DNA of 64,000 nt from Akanthomyces muscarius (GCF_028009165.1 NC_079242.1:5208001-5272000), one strand, 5' to 3'; counted from the first letter of the stretch, positions 43,129-55,368 are shown. Program-made: numbers and translations. Notes: generated by a model from the sequence alone, not told the origin.

Positions 43129-46004
43129 ATGGCATACAACGGCCAAGGCCACGAATACGCTGGCGGTTCTGGCCACCAGCTCAACGACCTGCCTCCGGGC
43201 GGCAACGTACGTCCATCCGCAACCCCTTCGATACCATCCACATCTCAACTGACATCCCCCCAGTATCATATGCCCCCGCATGAGCACGAGGAAGAGGCTG
43301 GCCGCTACCTCCTGAACGAACAGCCGGGTTCCGGCTACGAGCACGATCGCCTGGGCGTCCAGGCTCCCGACCGTCCCGTTTCCACATACAGCTTGACCGA
43401 GTCCTACGCCCCTGGCGCTGGCCAGACTGTGCCCCAGCCTCACCAACCCGGCAGCTATGACAACGGCTACGGTCAGTACGGCCAGGAGGGCCAGTTCGTC
43501 CAAGAGCACGACTTCCCCTACGGCCGTCCTGCCTCCACCGTTGAGGATGAGGAGGAGAGCTGGATGCAGCGTCAACAGCAGCCTGGTGGCTTCGGCCGCG
43601 GCAACGGCGGCGGTCTCAAGCGCTTCAACACGAGAAAAGTCAAGCTCGTTCAGGGCTCCGTGCTTTCCATCGACTACCCCGTCCCCAGTGCCATCAAGAA
43701 CGCCGTCGAGCCTCGCTTCCGCGACGTCGAGGGCGGCAACGAGGAATTCATGAAGATGCGCTACACCGCTGCCACCTGCGACCCCAACGACTTTACGCTC
43801 AAGAACGGTTACGATTTGCGCCCTCGCATGTACAACCGCCATACCGAGCTGCTCATCGCCATTACCTACTACAACGAAGACAAAGTCCTGCTCTCCAGAA
43901 CCCTTCACGGTGTTATGCAAAACATTCGCGACATTGTCAACCTGAAAAAGTCCACCTTTTGGAACAAAGGCGGCCCTGCCTGGCAAAAGATTGTCGTCTG
44001 TCTTGTCTTTGACGGTATCGAAAAGGCCGACAAGAACACTCTGGATGTCCTCGCCACCCTCGGCATCTATCAGGATGGTGTCGTCAAAAAAGATGTCGAC
44101 GGCAAGGAGACTGTTGCTCACATCTTCGAGTATACCTCCCAGCTATCCGTCAGCCCCAATCAGCAGCTGATTCGCCCGACCGCCGACAACCCCCAAAACC
44201 TGCCCCCCGTGCAGTTTATCTTCTGTCTCAAGCAAAAGAACAGCAAAAAGATCAACTCTCACCGTTGGCTGTTCAACGCATTTGGCCGCATCCTCAACCC
44301 CGAGGTCTGCATTCTGCTAGATGCCGGTACCAAGCCTAGCGTTAGGTCTCTGCTCGCGCTGTGGGAAGGTTTCTACAACGACAAGGATCTTGGTGGTGCA
44401 TGTGGTGAAATCCACGCCATGCTGGGCAAGGGTGGCAAAAAGCTAATCAACCCCCTTGTCGCTATCCAAAACTTTGAGTACAAGATTAGCAACATTCTTG
44501 ACAAACCTTTGGAGAGCTCCTTTGGCTATGTCAGCGTTTTGCCCGGTGCTTTCTCCGCCTACCGCTTCCGCGCCATCATGGGCCGCCCTCTAGAGCAGTA
44601 CTTTCACGGTGACCACACCCTGTCTAAAAGTCTGGGTAAGAAGGGCATTGACGGCATGAACATTTTCAAAAAGAATATGTTCTTGGCTGAAGACAGAATT
44701 CTCTGTTTCGAGCTGGTCGCCAAAGCTGGTCAAAAGTGGCATCTGTCCTATATCAAGGCCGCCAAGGGTGAGACTGATGTACCCGAAGGTGCTGCCGAGT
44801 TCATCTCCCAGCGTCGTCGTTGGCTCAACGGTTCCTTTGCTGCCACCCTCTACTCCCTCATGCACTTCGGACGCATGTACAAGAGTGGCCACAACATTGT
44901 GCGCATGATTTTCCTCCACATTCAGCTCCTGTACAACATTTTCAACCTCATCTTTACCTGGTTCTCTCTGGCATCTTACTACCTCACCACCACTGTCATC
45001 ATGGATCTTGTCGGCACCCCGGTCGTCGGCGGCCAAGGCGGCGCCGAGCATCACGGCTGGCCCTTTGGTGACACAGCTACACCCCTGATCAACGCGCTCT
45101 TAAAGTACCTTTACCTGGCTTTTGTTATCCTGCAGTTTATTCTGGCTCTTGGTAACCGTCCCAAGGGTTCCAAGTTTACCTACATTGCCTCATTTATGCT
45201 CTTTGGTCTTATCCAGACATATATTCTGGTGCTCTCCGGCTACTTGGTCGCTCGTGCTTTCAACACGCCCATTTCCCAGCAGATCAAGCTCGACTCTGGT
45301 AAGGACTTTGTCAACAGCTTTTTCTCAGGAGAAGGAGCGGCAGGTGTCATTCTCATTGCGCTCATTACGATCTATGGTCTATATTTTCTCGCATCCTTCA
45401 TGTATCTGGACCCGTGGCACATGTTCCACTCGTTCCCTTACTACCTGGTTCTCATGTCGACCTACATCAACATTCTTATGGTCTACGCCTTCAACAACTG
45501 GCACGACGTGTCCTGGGGTACCAAGGGCTCTGACAAGGCCGAGGCTCTGCCCTCTGCCAACGTCACCAAGGGTGAAAAGAATGAGGCCGTGGTCGAGGAG
45601 ATTGAAAAGGACCAGTCAGACATTGACAGTCAGTTCGAGCAAACGGTGCGCCGTGCTCTGGCACCGTTCAAGGAAGCTGAGGAGCTCGAGGCCAAGGATG
45701 TCGAGGACTCGTACAAGTCTTTCCGTACGGGTCTGGTAGTCTGCTGGTTGTTTTCCAACATTATTCTCGTAATTGTCATTACCAGCGACAACTTTAACAG
45801 CTTTGGCATCGGAGTATGTTACCTCCCCGACTCATTGATTGCGCTCACTGCTAACTCTCGCCCTAGAAATCCTCATCTGTCCGCACAGCCAGCTTCTTCA
45901 AGTTCCTTCTGTATGCCACAGCCGTACTATCGGTCGTCAGATTCATGGGCTTTCTCTGGTTCCTCGGAAAGACCGGTCTTATGTGCTGCTTTTCGAGAAG
46001 ATAG
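43129..46004 (+). CDS. chitin synthase, class III
   Basis: Exons 43129-43206, 43264-45813 and 45867-46004 give 921 residues. It polymerises UDP-GlcNAc into chitin at the plasma membrane of growing tips. The N-terminal region is glycine/glutamine-rich. The chitin synthase N-terminal domain starts near residue 175 ([20 protein letters not shown]). The catalytic block contains [21 protein letters not shown] (EDR motif) and [12 protein letters not shown] (QRRRW motif). Several transmembrane helices follow, and the last exon ([20 protein letters not shown] onward) ends in CCFSRR. Length and the MAYNGxxxEY start are typical of class III enzymes (Neurospora Chs-1, Aspergillus ChsC). Reading past 45813 without splicing loses the terminal helix, which supports the last intron. 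Confidence 0.95.
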
Positions 46005-46932
46005 TTTGCTGTCTTCCTGCTTAGTCTATTTTTGTGTTGTTGTTGTTTACATCATGTCTGGTGTGAAAAGAATTATTAGGCCCGGTTGGAAAAGAAATAG
46101 CCGGGAGGCAGTATGCATGACGAGGGTCGGAGACACCTTTCGTCACTTGTCAGATTGGGCTTTCTTGCAGATACCTTGTGTTTATAATGCTTCGTAATAG
46201 GCCTTAGATTGTTTCTATTTAATATTTCAAGTTTGTCAAAGCTACCTTTTTTTCTTCTATTTTGGCCTCGCTTCGCTTGAAGCGGATGTTGGGTTATTGC
46301 TCCCCTTGCCTGACGTTCGAACAGGCTGGACATGCTGTGGAATAAAAAGGCAAAAGCTATGCTGAACTGGTACTCTGATCTGTTGCCATCGCGCAGGACT
46401 CATCTAAAGTTGGCTCAGCAAATTATGAGCGCCCACGTGCAATCGTCCAATACGATTGCGTATCTTACCAGCAACGCCCACGACTGCCTAATCGGGCGGG
46501 CGGTGTCGCGAGCTGTCACACGTCTACCCGTACCGTTGTGGCCCATGACGAGTGGCGGGGGAGGCGCTGGTGGGTGCCTAGGTAGGAAGTACCTAGGTAG
46601 TATCCTATCGCAAGCCTCAGCATTTCACCTCTGCAACAAACCACCCATCTGCACGTATCTGCGAAACTTGTTGTCTTTTTTGCACGGAGCGGGATATATA
46701 GCGGGCGGTAGGACGACCTCGGCCACTGCTTTTGCAACTTAGTTTCTCCAACCATCTCGACGAGTGCGCGCGCCTCAAACGAAAACCGCAGCCCCGCGGA
46801 CAGCGTTTTCCCCGGCCGAAGCAGCCACGCGCGAGCGGTTAGCACAACATCCCGTCGGACACGAACGACTTCGAGAAGAAATACAGAGACAGCCCCGTCG
46901 CTTGGGCAAGGGTGGCGTGATTCACAGACAAG
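46005..46932. other. intergenic, promoter of UBC12
   Basis: No gene seen. Contains a perfect TACCTAGGTA at 46590-46599 with a near copy at 46575-46583, and a TATA-like GATATATAG near 46690. Confidence 0.5.
46590..46599 (+). promoter_or_regulatory. palindromic TACCTAGGTA element upstream of UBC12
   Basis: Perfect palindrome about 340 bp before the UBC12 ATG, matching the element upstream of RAS2. Function unknown. Confidence 0.4.
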
Positions 46933-47753
46933 ATGTTGAAGATTTGGTCCATGGTAGGTTTTCCGGCGGGGCGCGCGGGCGTCTGCCTGACTCTCGCGCT
47001 CGGTGCTAGTTTGAGAGAGTTGTGACTGACTTGGTATTCTTTTTGCGGTGATGTAGAAAAAGGAGCAAAAGGATGCAGAGAATGCAGAGGGCCAGGCAGG
47101 CAAGAAGAAGAAGGTGACAGCGGCGCAACTTCGCGTGCAAAAGGGTGCGTTTCTCCCCAGCGTTCTACCAAAACCGCCACAGAAGCGGAGAGGGTACGGG
47201 AAAGAAGGGCAAAAGTTGCTAACATTTACCCGGCAGACCTCTCGGAGCTCTCTCTCGGCCAGACCATGACGACCGAGTTCCCCGACCCCGACGACATCCT
47301 CAATTTTGTCCTGACCATTGACCCGGACGAGGGCATGTACCGCACCGGGCGGTTCACGTTCGATTTTGCCATCAACCAGAGCTTCCCCCACGAACCACCA
47401 AAGGTTCTGTGTCGCGAAAAGATTTACCACCCCAACATTGACCTCGAGGGCAAGGTCTGCCTCAACATTCTACGGGAGGACTGGAAGCCAGTTCTGAATC
47501 TGAATGCTATCATTGTCGGACTTCAGGTATGCCAGCCTTTCTGGGCATATAGCTGTGTCTATCTTTGACAATACAGCACTAATGCAGGAAACAGTTCCTT
47601 TTTCTTGAACCCAACGCTTCGGACCCGCTGAACAAGGAAGCCGCCGAGGACCTCCGCAACAACCGCGAGGGCTTCAAGCGCAACGTGCGCACGGCCATGG
47701 GCGGCGGCTCCGTCAAAGGCATCCCCTATGATCGCGTGCTGAAGCAGGCTTAA
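46933..47753 (+). CDS. UBC12: NEDD8-conjugating E2 enzyme
   Basis: Exons 46933-46953, 47057-47144, 47237-47526 and 47595-47753 give 185 residues. Exon 1 has just seven codons (MLKIWSM), matching the short hydrophobic N-terminal docking peptide that Ubc12 uses to bind the NEDD8 E1. A lysine-rich linker follows, then the UBC fold with [20 protein letters not shown]; the active cysteine is residue 111, the same position as in human UBE2M. The last exon reads [20 protein letters not shown]. It transfers the ubiquitin-like NEDD8/Rub1 to cullins. The last intron is placed with acceptor ACAG at 47591-47594, because the nearer GCAG at 47584-47587 would break the frame. Confidence 0.94.
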
Positions 47754-49522
47754 ACGGAAAGGGACAGGCATTCCCTCGGGCGATAAACCTGAGCAGGGAT
47801 ACGAATAATGAATTGCGAAGCGTTGGAACATTCTCACAATGCGGATTTTCGGAGAGCTGGTGGGAAGGCAGGGGGGCACGATAGACATGGATGCACAATG
47901 TACATGGAAGGCGCCGCCAAAAATAAATAGAATACATCCTGTTTTTTTCCCCGCCTGGGCATGCAGAGACAGGGCATGCATTGGGGGACGTGGACGATGT
48001 GTAGAGCATTGCGGGCAGTTCTATTCTTCTGGCTAGACACGGCATTTTGCAATGGAAATGGAAATTGAACAGCATCGAACTTGCACACTCTAGCCGGGGA
48101 TGTAAATCTTTGGTCGGGCCGCAAGGATCGAACACGGTTGGGTGCGCGCTGCCCTTTTAGCCATGAAGGCTCGTCGACTGCGAAGCCGCTGCCAGATTTT
48201 GGTCCATCACCTTTGCTGCTGTCGAGAGAAGCGATCGCGCTGATTGAACTTTTGCCGCTTTTCCGGACAAGAGGTAGCAAGGGTAGCAGCTAGCTCCTGA
48301 CGAATGTTTGGTTGGTGATTCGAATCGCATGTCGCATGTCGCATGTCGCATGTCGCATATCGCATGTCGCAGCTCTGCGGCTGTCGTCTTCGCACCTTGC
48401 CGTCCTCTCGAAGCCTACCAGCTCGCCCAGCTCCAGCTCACGCGTTTGTTGCCTCTACACGCGCAGGGAGGTGAATCGAAGCTTCGGCACCCTACGGAAT
48501 CCCGATCGGCTCGTCGAGGGACCGGGTCGCGTGGGGTAGCGAAGCTCAATTGATGAGGCATTGGCACATGTGATTATTTTCTACAGATTCACCCTCGTAC
48601 TCGAATCAATCTGGCCCGACCGGCCGCACCATCGGAGCCAAAGCGACAACGGCGCGACTGGTGCCTGAAGCTGTCTCCAGGGTCCCCGGTACCGCTCCGA
48701 AGGCCCGGACAGAGTCACAGAAAATGGGGACGAGTCGAGGTCCGCTATCGCAATTGCCCTCTCCCCACCCCTGCTGCAGGTTGCTACCGGGCTTTGCCGC
48801 CCCGCTTATTCTCGTCGGTCAGTGGTCGGTGTCCAGTGGGAGGCTGAGAAATGCTAAGCAGTTGGAAAAAAATTGAGGACAGCAAATACCTATGTAAGAA
48901 GAGCGCCCCTGTTCAGACCAGGGCTTCTTGGGTAGAAACAGTTCGAGATCAATGCAATTAAAGATGTGCACATGTCTCATCACGCACGACTCTGGTAGGT
49001 GGGCAGATTTCCCCCGCTGATTTCCAGATTTCACATGTGGGCAAGAGTCCAGCAAACTAGTACTCGTACCAGCAGCCCACAAGGCGTGCTCGCCGTAGCT
49101 TCAGCGCTGAGAGGCTTCAGGTGGACCGAGTTGGCGGCGCCAGGCCTGCTGGACCCCTGTAAATGCGCTCCTCCAGCACTGTCAGCACATGAATTTGGAG
49201 TTGACTGGCGAGTTGGTGTGCTGCGGCTTCCCCCCGATCTCGGTCCCTTCGCTGCCCCAGCAATAGGTAGCTCCAACCCGGTTTGCCAGGGCCGTCCACC
49301 AGCCAAACCACGCAGCCCCCCCCCCCCCCATTCCGGCCTGGCACCGATCCCAGTTGATTTTATCTTGGTACTCAAAACTCAATCCGTCCGCTTCTTGCTC
49401 TTCCCTTTTTTCCCTCTTCCTCCTTCATCACCAAACCCATCCTCTCCAAGCCTCACCTCAATTGAGCTTGCCTCTCCTCTCCACTCCATACTTTTCTTCC
49501 CTCGCACAACACACAGCTCACA
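47754..49522. other. intergenic between UBC12 and ILV5
   Basis: No gene seen. Contains a 7-bp tandem repeat (48325-48371), a run of about 14 C near 49316-49329, and a CT-rich leader before the ILV5 ATG. Confidence 0.55.
48325..48371 (+). repeat. 7-bp tandem repeat (TCGCATG)
   Basis: Six full units of TCGCATG plus five bases, with one unit reading TCGCATA. A short microsatellite-like array in intergenic DNA. Confidence 0.85.
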
Positions 49523-50986
49523 ATGGCTTCGAGAGCTTTCTCCAAGGCCCTGCGTGGCCCCCTCGCCCGCCAGATGGCCGCTCCCGCCCAGCAGCGCGCC
49601 GCCTACTCTGTCGCCCGCAGCGCTCTTCGCGCCGCCGCCATCGCTCCCCGCGCTGTCGCTGGCGTTCAGCAGCAGCAGGTCCGTGGCATGAAGACCATTG
49701 ACTTCGCTGGTCACCCCGAGGACGTCTATGGTGCGTAATTTTTTGACTAGCCGATGAGCCGGCAAATGGCGGCAGACGACCGCCAATTGAAGGGAACAAA
49801 ATGTGGCTAACGGTGGTAATTCACAGAGCGCGCCGATTGGCCCCAGGAGAAGCTCCTTGTACGTTGTTTTGTGCCTAATTGACCTGTCGAAATGCATTCT
49901 AACAACCAGCAGGAGTACTTCAAGAACGACACCCTTGCCCTCATCGGCTACGGCTCTCAGGGCCACGGCCAGGGTCTCAACCTCCGCGACAACGGACTCA
50001 ACGTCATCGTCGGTGTCCGAAAGAACGGACAGTCCTGGAAGGACGCCGTTCAGGATGGCTGGGTCCCCGGCAAGAACCTCTTCGAGGTCGACGAGGCCAT
50101 TGGCAAGGGTACCATCATCATGAACCTCCTCTCCGACGCTGCTCAGTCCGAGACATGGCCTGCCATCAAGCCCCAGCTCACTGAGGGCAAGGTACGCTCC
50201 CCAAACTCTTTGTCATCGAGCCCGGCTAACAATTCAGACCCTGTACTTCTCTCACGGCTTCTCTCCCGTCTTCAAGGAGAAGACCAACGTCGATGTCCCC
50301 AAGAACATTGACGTCATTCTCTGCGCGCCCAAGGGCTCTGGCCGCACCGTCCGCTCCCTCTTCCGCGAAGGCCGCGGCATCAACTCGTCCTTTGCCGTCT
50401 TCCAGGACGTCACCGGCAAGGCTCAGGAAAAGGCCATTGCCATGGGTGTCGCCATTGGCTCCGGCTACCTCTACCAGACCACCTTCGAGAAGGAGGTCTA
50501 CTCTGACCTCTACGGTGAGCGCGGCTGCCTCATGGGCGGCATCCACGGCATGTTCCTCGCCCAGTACGAGGTTCTCCGCGAGCGCGGCCACAGCCCTTCG
50601 GAGGCCTTCAACGAGACCGTCGAGGAGGCCACTCAGTCTCTGTACCCCCTGATTGGCGCCAACGGCATGGACTGGATGTTCGAGGCCTGCTCCACCACTG
50701 CCCGCCGCGGTGCCATTGACTGGACCCCCAAGTTCAAGGACGCACTCAAGCCCGTCTTCAACAACCTTTACGACTCTGTCCACGACGGCACCGAGACCCA
50801 GCGCTCCCTCGACTACAACGGCCAATCGGACTACCGCCAGAAGTACGAAGCCGAGATGGAGGAGATTCGCAACCTCGAGATCTGGAGAGCCGGCAGAGCT
50901 GTCCGGTAAGTACTCACATATGCCAACGGGATATATCATATGCTAACAACGTCTGCAGCGCCCTCCGCCCCGAGAACCAAAAATAA
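49523..50986 (+). CDS. ILV5: ketol-acid reductoisomerase, mitochondrial
   Basis: Exons 49523-49730, 49827-49858, 49913-50191, 50238-50905 and 50959-50986 give 404 residues. It catalyses the isomerisation and NADPH reduction of acetohydroxy acids in valine, leucine and isoleucine synthesis. The first 55 or so residues are rich in Arg, Ala and Ser without acid residues, a mitochondrial targeting sequence (MASRAFSKALRGPLARQMAA). The NADPH motif GYGSQGHGQGLNLRDNGLNV follows the third splice site, and the acidic metal-site helices are in the C-terminal knotted domain (ERGCLMGGIHGMFLAQYEVL). Exon 2 has only 32 nt and the last exon 28 nt. The acceptor of intron 2 is a CAGCAG pair, so one glutamine may be optional. 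Upstream DNA is CT-rich with a poly-C run. Confidence 0.96.
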
Positions 50987-52199
50987 GCGATCCCCGACGG
51001 CGTGTGAATAGCAAGGATTTCTTTTACCATGTATGCGACATAAAAAAAGACGGCGGGCTCTTTTCTGAGTATCGCCATGGAGTTTTGATACCTGAGTAGC
51101 TGTAATATGAATGGACGGCTTTGATTGCACCTTTTTCTTCGCTGCCAGTGAGAGCTCATGTGTTCGGAGGCTGCTGAGACGAAGTCATGCCCGACACCGG
51201 AGATGAACCCGACCAATGTACAGTGGCGCGCTTTAGCATCTCAGCAACAGCAGCAACAGTGACAGCGGTAGCAATAGTAAAACCAGTAAATTACAAGGTA
51301 GCTTGGTGGCGCCGAAAATATATTCCCTGATCTTGCTCAACGTTTCTATTTGCGATGACCGCCCCAATGAAAGAGGCCTAAATATTCCTCGAGATATATT
51401 TTTGCTGCGACTTGAAGCCTTGCTGCTAATTATCGCCGGCCCAGCCATGTGGTGTGGTGTTGTGTGGGAGCGGGCTATGACCGTATTGGGAAACTTGGCG
51501 CAGCACAGCACACCGAACACACAATAAACGCCACGAATCAAAGCCGACAATGCGCTTTCGAACAAGACTCGTACGCTGTTTCCTATCATATCACTGCTTT
51601 CTCGCATGTAAAAATACTGTTGTGAGTATTCGACAGCCTATTGCAACGGCGCTCGAGCCGACACGTTGAACTTTGGCCAAATGGGCGATACATTCGAAGG
51701 CCAGCTACCCCATCATGCAACTTTAACTCCGATTGCTCAGTGCCACGTCGTCAGTCCATACGGTCGAAAGACGTGGAAGTATACTACGATTTGGATATCG
51801 GGTACTTGCACTGGACTTTTGGGATAATGGAGTATCATGACGCGGGATTGCCGGGACTTTGGATTGATGATACATTGGACTGTCGGAAAATGGGTTACTG
51901 GGGCTCTGGTCTGGTGGGACACTGCGATACTGACATGGGCGATGACAGAAGCTGGGTCACGAGAGCATTGCATTACAATGACAGCAGAATGCGAGGCCAT
52001 AATTGAGGATGTATCTCTCCTTTTGGTGGCACCGTCGAACTTTGTGGGGTGTCCAACCCTCGTACTGGTGGTACCAGTACAGACAGCGACCAATGGTGGG
52101 GTAAAACGGTTGGACACCGTCTCTGCTCATCACCTCTCTTCACCAAATCTTCTCACCAATATCTATTTTCTCAACTTATACGGAGTACAGGAAATCAAG
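50987..52199. other. intergenic between ILV5 and the dehydratase gene
   Basis: No supported gene. A TACGGAGTAC element lies at 52179-52188, only 12 bp before the next ATG. Confidence 0.5.
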
Positions 52200-53454
52200 A
52201 TGGCAGACATTTCGACCACTGCCCCCCTCACCCGCGCGTCTGTCCAGGCTGCCCACGCCATTGTCGCGCCGCACATCCACCGCACACCCGTCGTCGCCTC
52301 GCAGACCCTCACTACGCTCGCGTCGACGCCGCAGGCCGACTTGTCCAGCACGCGCTTCGCGGGCCGCACGCCCGCGAAGCCCAGGATACGACTATGGTTC
52401 AAGTGCGAGAATCTGCAGCGCATCGGCGCCTTTAAAGTCCGCGGTGCATTCCATGCGGTGGGCAAGCTTCTCCAGGAGGACGGCTGGGTGCAAGATGGTG
52501 GTAAAGAGCGTGGTGTAGTCACTCACTCATCCGGTATGTTTCGGGCCTCGCTTCGCTCAAACGTGGGTTCTGTAGTATTGCTATCTATTTCTCACGCTCA
52601 AAGAGGATTTTTAGTAATGTGAAGTGCATGCTGACTCGATGAGCACAGGCAACCACGCGCAGGCTCTCGCCCTCGCGGCCAAGGAGCATGGTATCCCCGC
52701 GCACATCATCATGCCCTCCATCTCGGTGCCGCAAAAGATTGCCGCCACTCGGGGCTACGGCGCGAACGTCGTCTTTAGCGGGAGCACCGCGGCCGAACGT
52801 GAGGCTGTCGCCGCCGAGGTCATTGCCGAGACCGGCGCGCGCCTCGTGCCGCCGTACGACCATCCGGATATCATGCTCGGCCAGGGAACCATGGGTCTTG
52901 AACTACAGGAACAAGCCGCCGAGCTGATGTCCAAGGGCTCCTCTCCTTACAAGGGTAGCGGGAAAGGACTGGATGCGATCATCACGCCGTGCGGCGGCGG
53001 CGGCATGCTCTCCGGCGTCGCATTGTCCTGCGAAGGTACTGGAATCAAGGTCTTTGGCGCGGAGCCCTCGTACCAGGGCGCCGACGATGCCAAGCGCGGC
53101 TTTGAGAGCGGCGAGCGGGTGCTGTCCGTGTCGTCCCTCACGGTGGCGGACGGGCTGCGCACACCGCTAGGCAAGTACCCGTGGAGCGTGATTTATGAGA
53201 GGAAGCTGGTGGAGAGCATGTATAGCGTAACGGAGGAAGAGATTGTGAGCGCGATGCGGCTCGTGTTTGAGAGGATGAAGATGGTGGTTGAGCCGAGCGC
53301 GTGCGTGCCGCTCGCGGTGGCGCTGTACGATGAGGATTTCCGGAGCATGGTGGAGAGGGAGGCGGGTGAGGAGGGATGGGATCTGGGGATCGTCTTCAGT
53401 GGAGGAAATGTAGGGGCGGATGCGCTGGGGAAGTTGTTTGGTTTGAGGGAGTGA
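52200..53454 (+). CDS. PLP-dependent serine/threonine dehydratase or serine racemase-like enzyme
   Basis: Exons 52200-52533 and 52649-53454 (GTATGT…CACAG, phase 1) give 379 residues. Fold-type II PLP enzyme: the PLP lysine is residue 79 in NLQRIGAFKVRGA, the SSGNHAQALALAAK block spans the intron, and the glycine loop TPCGGGGMLSG binds the cofactor phosphate. It lacks the C-terminal ACT-like regulatory domains of biosynthetic threonine deaminase (ILV1), so it is closer to catabolic serine/threonine dehydratases, serine racemase or threo-3-hydroxyaspartate dehydratase (SRY1). The exact substrate cannot be read from the sequence. An unusual Pro/Arg-rich insert (about residues 45-64) precedes the active-site segment. 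No targeting peptide is evident. Confidence 0.88.
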
Positions 53455-55368
53455 TTGGGATGTGTGGACGGATTTGCTTGGGATATCGTGCAGGAGGGGT
53501 GAAAGGAGGATGTAGAGGCAGTTGCGCGTGAAGCGAAAATTGTAGAAGTATGTCGCCATTAACCTTTTGAATATGGTCCAAGTCATGCAGTCTTGACAAA
53601 AAGATTATCAAGCAATATGATTAAAAGATAAAGTGTGGTACTAGCTTTAACTGGCGCGATGTTGTGGCCGTCTGCTCGTGTCAAGAGGTTCTAGCCTTGG
53701 TGTATCTAAAACAGTGTATTACAGAAACTCAGGAAGCATAAAAAATTGTTCTTTTTTGTAGGCCATTATGAGTCTATTCAAATTGAATTTGTTGGACGCC
53801 CAGCCACTATGGGAGTGCGCCACAGACGCCTACTTGGAGGGACCAAATTGTGCGTCTCAAGTCGAGAACACTCAAAAATGAATACATTCGCCGATACAAA
53901 TCAACTTTCAAGTACCGCGGTGGTCTGCTCCTTAATTCCGCATCCGGCTTTCTGGTCATTTCTCGGCACGCATCAAATGTTGGCTGGTTCACTGTGGTCG
54001 CATGCTAAGATAGAAAGCAACTGGGCTGGAGCCTCTGTTTGGATGCGGAATGTGTGATTCAGTAACTTCCGGCATTTGACTTGCACCTTCGCGGGCTTGA
54101 AGCAAAGCAGATGCGTCGGCGAGAGTGAACATGGTCACAACGGCGAGGATGACAACGGCGAGGATGACAACGGCGAGGATGACAACGGCGAGGATGACAA
54201 CGGCGAGGATGACAACGGCGAGGATGACAACGGCGAGGATGACAACGGCGAGGATGACAACGGCGAGGATGACAACGGCGAGGATGACAACGGCGAGGAT
54301 GACAACGGCGAGGATGACAACGGCGAGGACAACGGAAATAACAAATAGCAATAGCAATTACGAATGCAACAATAATAATGACTGCTATGTTTATCCTGGT
54401 ACCAGTGGTAGTCTCCCCGCCCGCTCTCCCACAACGTTCTTGTTAGTGCCACTGTCTCGACCGTTGAATGGGGCGGCCATCAGGTCACACGTGGGGTTCA
54501 ATCTGCTCTGGCGGCAACACCACTTCATCTACGGCCTGGCTGCTGGTTGCCACTTAAGGTCTAGTTTTGCAAGCCTACGACTGGCCAAAAATACACATAA
54601 ATTAATCCCCCCGCGGCGGTTTCGGCGTAAAATAGGTCGTGCCACTCTGTTCGTGTTAAGCTACCTTCAACATGGAGAGCTCCTAGTCGTAACTGCAATG
54701 TTCAGATTAGAGAACTAGACAACAGCCTTGACTTACTCTGTGGTTTGACTCAACTCGCTTGCATTATTTCTTTTAGTCATCAGTCGCCATCTTGCCGTCT
54801 TGCCGACCTTATGTGCGGATTAGCTGACACCACAAGTCGCCGAACTGACTCGGCCAGCCGAATTGAGCCTCACCATAAAGCCGCGCATCTCATGTGGGCG
54901 ACAGACAATGGCGCTATTAAATCATGTAGAGACTAGCGATTTGCTGTATAAGTATCAGTTGAAGCAATTGAGTAGCTCTTTGAGAAAACTACATGTTTTA
55001 AATTTTGTTCAGTACTCCTATTTTCCTTCATTTCCTCACTCTTCCCTTGTTTCTCTATTTTCCTTGTTCTCCCAATTTCCTTTTCGCTCGTAAAACCAGT
55101 AGTCGCCGGCGTCTTTGTTTATTACCCGAGCTGTTGCCATGCACTTATTCTTTGCTAGTCGCCATCTAGCCTACGATGCGCACTAAAAACGCCTTCGCTG
55201 CTTGAGGCTCACGGCCTGAGTCATCGGCGTCTGGATCATACAAAAACGCCGTAATAACAAAACTCCGGCCGAAAATACGCGATTCACTGGATCACACCGA
55301 ATGCTACCTGCACGTAATAACAGCATACGACACGTAGGCGCACCCGCTGGTGTCGCGGATCGAGCTCC
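53455..55368. other. intergenic with a minisatellite
   Basis: About 1.9 kb with no convincing gene. The 15-bp minisatellite at 54136-54330 is described separately. Open frames through the repeat exist on both strands because the unit length is a multiple of three. Confidence 0.55.
54136..54330 (+). repeat. 15-bp minisatellite, 13 copies
   Basis: Unit GACAACGGCGAGGAT. Eleven units are identical; the first begins CAC and the last ends GAC. The total is exactly 195 bp. The + frame reads DNGED repeated, and the minus frame reads VILAV repeated inside a 122-codon frame that starts with ATG. Near-perfect identity implies recent expansion or ongoing homogenisation. Confidence 0.95.

Noticed and set aside
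43120..44121. 333-codon minus-strand frame inside chitin synthase
   Set aside because: Antisense shadow of the conserved chitin synthase exon.
46516..47430. 304-codon minus-strand frame across UBC12
   Set aside because: Antisense of UBC12 exons and introns; no conserved motif.
48083..48170. possible tRNA-like GGATCGAAC segment after UBC12
   Set aside because: No cloverleaf pairing or A box can be drawn around it.
51641..52006. 121-codon frame between ILV5 and the dehydratase
   Set aside because: No recognisable family, no splice continuation and a competing minus-strand frame; not enough to call a gene.
53989..54357. hydrophobic VILAV-repeat frame (122 codons, minus strand)
   Set aside because: Made by the 15-bp minisatellite, which keeps most frames open; the flanks show no coding signal.
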